The notes under the pieces are model-generated. The model was not told the DNA's origin and ran no database searches. It worked only from the letters and a program-made list of their open reading frames with translations. A DNA stretch of 9,880 nt. Origin: Gammaproteobacteria bacterium. GTDB taxonomy: Bacteria > Pseudomonadota > Gammaproteobacteria > Ga0077536. Below are positions 6,801-9,880 of this stretch, one piece after another. The translations under genes and the position numbers were made by a program. Position 1 is the first letter of the stretch; every line of letters starts with the position of its first letter. Where the stretch lies: NCBI GenBank assembly GCA_003540955.1, contig DPMX01000370.1, positions 1 to 9,880 on the forward strand, in the 5' to 3' direction.

Positions 6801-7580
6801 TCATCGGGACGCATTTAGTAAGCGCCATAATTGACAAATGTATCGGTACAACCTTGCGGCTAGTCTGATACTTTCTGGATCTAAGCTTTCGTATTTTTGA
6901 ATTTGGTCAATCGATATTTCCCATTCTGTCAGAAAGCCGGCGTAATCAAATGTACGCGATCCGCGGGCGGCATATTCCCAATCCAGTAGGTAGAGACGAT
7001 CTTGGTGCTGAATGATGTTCGATGGACTAAGGTCATGATGACAAAGATGAGTGCCCTGTGAGTTGAGAAAATCATATTCTCGGTGACCCATTATGAACGA
7101 ACGTTCGTGTTGAAGTCTCTGTGGAATTTTGATTTTTTCCGCATTTAGAGCGGCCCAGTATTGCTCCGCGTACATAAAGTAATTAATTGCTGGTGTATCG
7201 ACATCTAGGGTGTGAACAGATTGAAGAAGATTGATTAGCTGACTTAGGTTTCCCGGGTCAGTGATTGTTTTTTTGTCCCAGTGCACTCCATCGACAAATT
7301 CTGTTATTAGGACACCGGCTTGAACCGAACAGTAACCTACTGTCGGTGCAATCCCCGCCGCCGCCGCATGTTTAACAATAGTTTCTTCACGCGCACGGTC
7401 AACAGCTAGTTTAGATGATTTGCATGTGTTAAGACGCAGGACCCACCGCCCGCCATCTACGGCGATAAGATAACTTTCGTTGGTGGAGCCGCCGATGAGT
7501 GCGCGTAGAATCTTTGGAGGATTAGACCAAGGAGTGTCCCATTCCTGCCAATCCGCCAGAATACGGTCAACGTTTCGCAA
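6801..7580 (-). CDS. APH/choline-kinase-fold phosphotransferase, probable thiamine kinase (ThiK-like)
   Basis: A 259-residue kinase of the aminoglycoside phosphotransferase / choline kinase fold. Motifs: GGSTNESYLI (30-39), the glycine loop; VLRL (47-50), where Arg49 follows the position of the usual nucleotide-binding lysine; E65-E66 in the following helix; CHHDLSPSNI (180-189), giving the HxDxxxxN catalytic loop H181, D183, N188; and LLDWEYA (198-204), whose D200 should bind Mg. The loop and the DWEYA signature resemble E. coli ThiK, which phosphorylates thiamine with ATP. Choline kinase is the main alternative. The overlap with a PnuC-type vitamin transporter and the nearby TonB receptor favour a vitamin kinase that traps the imported compound. 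The start is TTG at 7580, overlapping the transporter gene by 14 nt, with GGAA 8 nt upstream; the next Met is too far inside. The kinase fold is sure, thiamine likely. Confidence 0.8.
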   Translation of the reverse strand: MRNVDRILADWQEWDTPWSNPPKILRALIGGSTNESYLIAVDGGRWVLRLNTCKSSKLAVDRAREETIVKHAAAAGIAPTVGYCSVQAGVLITEFVDGVHWDKKTITDPGNLSQLINLLQSVHTLDVDTPAINYFMYAEQYWAALNAEKIKIPQRLQHERSFIMGHREYDFLNSQGTHLCHHDLSPSNIIQHQDRLYLLDWEYAARGSRTFDYAGFLTEWEISIDQIQKYESLDPESIRLAARLYRYICQLWRLLNASR

Positions 7581-8196
7581 TTGACGGTTCCGTGCTTTGG
7601 AGTGCGTATCGTTGTTGCCAGCTTAGATAGCCGATGACTGCAATTACGAGATAGGCCGTGAACAGGATTGCCGTCAGGTATAACTCGCGCTCGATGTACA
7701 GAGGGATTGAGACTGCGTCAATAACAAGCCAGTAAAGCCAGTTCTCTAAGATCTTTCTTGCCACCATTACCGTAGTGATTGCACTTGCCCAGGTCGTAAA
7801 CGAATCGACAAAAGGCCAAGCCGCATCGGTATTCTGGCTTAGCAACAGCCCGGAGATCGTAGTTAGTAGCCCAATCGACCAAAGTATTTTTAGATGTTCG
7901 GTCCTTGTGAGTTTCTCGATTGCCACCCCATTATGATCCGCGCCGCCGAAACGCCATTGCTGCCAACCGTAAACTGCCATTCCCATGTAGAAGACGTTTA
8001 AGGCCGAATCCATCAACAACCTTACATCCCAAAATAAGACTGTGTATATGGCAGTACTAAATAGGGCACAGTACCAGCAAAGGGCTACTTCTCGGGTAGC
8101 GAGTATCAGATATGCTATTGCAAAGGCGACAGCAACGCCCTCCCATGCTGGGGTGGCCGCGATTGACGACAGGGCTACTGTTACCAGGTTGTCCAT
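7567..8196 (-). CDS. pnuC: PnuC-family inner-membrane vitamin transporter (probable thiamine transporter PnuT)
   Basis: A 209-residue protein with about seven membrane helices (roughly 18-34, 38-54, 60-77, 103-119, 134-148, 152-168, 175-191). PnuC proteins are facilitated-diffusion channels for unphosphorylated vitamins; import is driven by cytoplasmic phosphorylation. Family marks: YGWQQW (76-81), the WxxW motif; DSFTTWAS (131-138), in the polar substrate-site helix; and NWLYWLVIDAVSIPLY (152-167), the most conserved PnuC stretch. By family alone the substrate could be nicotinamide riboside, riboflavin or thiamine. The overlapping ThiK-like kinase and the TonB receptor upstream argue for thiamine, that is PnuT. 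No NadR-type domain or NAD gene is nearby. The ATG at 8196 has no clear ribosome site. The family is certain; the substrate is inferred from context. Confidence 0.88.
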   Translation of the reverse strand: MDNLVTVALSSIAATPAWEGVAVAFAIAYLILATREVALCWYCALFSTAIYTVLFWDVRLLMDSALNVFYMGMAVYGWQQWRFGGADHNGVAIEKLTRTEHLKILWSIGLLTTISGLLLSQNTDAAWPFVDSFTTWASAITTVMVARKILENWLYWLVIDAVSIPLYIERELYLTAILFTAYLVIAVIGYLSWQQRYALQSTEPSIAKR

Positions 8197-8376
8197 TAGG
8201 CTGGCATACCGTATTCGGAAAAATTAGTAGGGATAAAAATAAGTATGGCAGATTGATCATTGCTCCAAGCATTGCTTCTCTTTGCGAGTAGCATTTCTTT
8301 ATCGCGATCCCTAATGAGCATCTGTTCTGTGTAGAGGATATTACCGAAAATTGTAACTCCATTTCGCGACATCTAT
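8197..8376. other. Spacer between TonB-dependent receptor and pnuC-type gene
   Basis: This 180-bp gap separates the receptor stop from the transporter start, both on the minus strand. I find no strong hairpin, promoter or ribosome site. The 101-codon minus-strand frame that crosses it (8362-8057) overlaps the transporter gene in another frame and has no family features. The gap is long for an operon, so an internal promoter or processing site is possible but not visible. Confidence 0.3.
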
Positions 8377-9880
8377 TTAAAATCTGTAACTTAAGTTTAA
8401 TCCGAATACACGAGGTTCACCGCGTTGAAAGTACTCTCGATTGCGGGTGAATGCATCGCGAGGGTCGTTAGCGAAAAATAAACCATGCACCGCGTAATTT
8501 GTGCCAAATATATTTCGCATCCATGCTTGGGCTGTTATTGGTCCGACGGTGTAGCTGACGCTAGCATGCGCTAAGGCGTAGGCTTCAATTTTCCCATCAT
8601 GATAGTAGCCGAAAAAGTTAGAATCTCGTCCTTCAACTTCAAAACGCCCGTGTAGCCGATCGTTAAATTTAAGATTGGCCCCGATGTTGTAAGTCCAATT
8701 CGGCGATTTCGCTTGGTCCCGGTCGACCAACGGTCGAAATGTCAAACGATCGAGATCAAATACCGTCATCCGTTCCACATTTGTTTCAAGGTAGCCGATG
8801 TTAGCGAAAAGATTAACGTCACGATTTGGAAAGTAATCGAGCTCGAGTTCCACTCCGTAGTTTTCAGCATCACTTTTGCTATCAAGGAAACTGGTGAATA
8901 TGAATGTGCTCGGATCGAAGGTAAAGCTTTCGAGTTGTGCGTCATAGCGATCGATGTGGAAGGCCGTTAAGCGCATTTGTAGGCGGTGATTATAAACCGA
9001 GGCTTTAATACCGATTTCCTTGTTAAACAGGGTCTCGGAGGCGAATTTTTGACGTTCCGTCAGAAATGTCCTAAATGTAGCCGCGACCAAGGGAAGGTTA
9101 GAGCTCGTGTCCGTATTAACTCCACCTGGTTTTACCCCTCTCGAGAGAGTTCCAAAGATTAAGACGTCGTCGAGAAAGGAATATTCAGCGGTAAGTTGCC
9201 CGCTCCAATAACCCTCTTTTGATTTAGTAATAAGGCGGTTAGTGTCTGAGTACTCATCATTGAACTGCTCGTAGCGAAACCCGCCGGTGACTGCCCAGTG
9301 GTTGTTAAGTTCTACTATTACCTGACCGTAGCCGGCGTAGCGCTCGGTTTCGTATGTACTCGCAAAGCGCCCAAAGTGTTGGCGATCGAGATCCTCGTTA
9401 CGTTGTTGGGCGTAAAAACCAAGCACCCAGTCGATCCTTGCTGGGTTAGACTTTATTCTCACATCGGCCGAGAAAACCTCCCGATCGCGTTCGAATAGAT
9501 CGGTACTGTTAAATTCGACCAGAGGGTTACAGGTTACGCCATCACAAAAACCTGCGAACACCCAGTCTTCATCGAACCCATATTGCTCATCAACGTCACT
9601 CCAACTGATTTGAGTTTCCAATTGTAGCCCGGCATAGAGGGTCCAATTTGTGGATAAACCCATCGTAATTGCTTCTTGAGCATCGGTACCGGGGCGGTCC
9701 GTACGTGTACGGCGGTTGTTCTCTAATGAGAAAGCATCATAACCGTTGTCTATATTCGAATACGCTGCCGTTAGTCTGATGTCCGCGTCGCCGGAAAGCG
9801 ACCAGTGCACTTTGCCACGGCTCGAAAACTCATCTCGCTTATTGGTGTTGTCGCGCCCAAGAAATGTATTGTCGAGGAAA
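8377..9880 (-). CDS. TonB-dependent outer-membrane receptor, partial (beta-barrel C-terminal part)
   Basis: About 500 residues of an outer-membrane barrel are visible; the frame stays open to the right edge, so the signal peptide, TonB box and plug domain lie outside. Family features: alternating polar/hydrophobic strands with aromatic girdles; loop-strand units such as RIDWVLGFYAQQ, HWAVTGGFRYEQFN and DVLIFGTLSRGVKPGG; a late KSPNWTYNIGANLKF strand; PITAQAWMRNIFGTNYAVHG near the end; and a terminal NLSYRF, the C-terminal aromatic signal recognised by the BAM machinery. The GTG at 9810 is an internal valine and not the start, because barrel-like sequence (NTFLGRDNTNKRDEF) precedes it in frame. 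Such receptors take up siderophores, vitamins or sugars using TonB energy. The neighbouring transporter and kinase point to thiamine or a thiamine precursor. The family is certain; the ligand is inferred. Confidence 0.92.
   Translation of the reverse strand, partial: FLDNTFLGRDNTNKRDEFSSRGKVHWSLSGDADIRLTAAYSNIDNGYDAFSLENNRRTRTDRPGTDAQEAITMGLSTNWTLYAGLQLETQISWSDVDEQYGFDEDWVFAGFCDGVTCNPLVEFNSTDLFERDREVFSADVRIKSNPARIDWVLGFYAQQRNEDLDRQHFGRFASTYETERYAGYGQVIVELNNHWAVTGGFRYEQFNDEYSDTNRLITKSKEGYWSGQLTAEYSFLDDVLIFGTLSRGVKPGGVNTDTSSNLPLVAATFRTFLTERQKFASETLFNKEIGIKASVYNHRLQMRLTAFHIDRYDAQLESFTFDPSTFIFTSFLDSKSDAENYGVELELDYFPNRDVNLFANIGYLETNVERMTVFDLDRLTFRPLVDRDQAKSPNWTYNIGANLKFNDRLHGRFEVEGRDSNFFGYYHDGKIEAYALAHASVSYTVGPITAQAWMRNIFGTNYAVHGLFFANDPRDAFTRNREYFQRGEPRVFGLNLSYRF

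Noticed and set aside
8057..8362. 101-codon minus-strand frame spanning the receptor-transporter gap
   Set aside because: Overlaps the well-supported PnuC-type gene in another frame and has no family features or ribosome site.
9808..9810. GTG at 9810 as the start of the TonB-dependent receptor
   Set aside because: The frame continues upstream to the window edge with barrel-like sequence, and the plug domain would be missing; the GTG is an internal valine.

Overview
The window looks like a chromosomal segment of a Gram-negative, probably marine-type gammaproteobacterium. The evidence is a TonB-dependent outer-membrane receptor, a TRAP (tripartite ATP-independent periplasmic) transporter, and moderate GC (sampled coding lines roughly in the upper forties to fifties percent). 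The taxonomic call is inference from gene content only. I see no rRNA, tRNA, CRISPR array, insertion sequence or phage gene.

Layout from left to right. (1) At 1-517, minus strand, is the N-terminal part of a methyltransferase-like gene cut by the window edge. It starts at TTG with a strong Shine-Dalgarno and is AT-rich (about 38% GC by hand count over 1-540). (2) At 654-1781, minus, is a class V PLP-dependent aminotransferase. Divergent from it, at 1892-3385, plus, is an amidase-signature hydrolase. The short region between them carries a perfect 6-bp inverted repeat. (3) At 3528-6504, minus, is a compact TRAP operon: dctP (solute-binding), dctQ (small permease) and dctM (large permease), joined by a stop-start junction and a 14-nt overlap. 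Its sequence type is the 2-oxoacid / 'mannitol-chloroaromatic' DctP family. (4) At 6801-9880, minus, is a vitamin-scavenging set: a TonB-dependent receptor (N-terminal part outside the window), a PnuC-family inner-membrane vitamin transporter and, overlapping it by 14 nt, an APH-fold kinase resembling thiamine kinase.

How the parts may work together. The receptor, PnuC-type channel and kinase form a logical thiamine salvage path: passage through the outer membrane, facilitated diffusion through the inner membrane, then phosphorylation to trap the vitamin. This matches known PnuT neighbourhoods, but the TPP riboswitch that would confirm it would lie upstream of the receptor, beyond position 9880. 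The TRAP operon probably imports an organic acid, with a 2-oxoacid the best guess. The neighbouring aminotransferase and amidase could process nitrogenous or keto-acid compounds, but no substrate can be named from sequence. I did not find a convincing wholly new system. The main points for a second look are the overlooked TTG-start gene, the vitamin module, and the aminotransferase-amidase pair with its putative operator.
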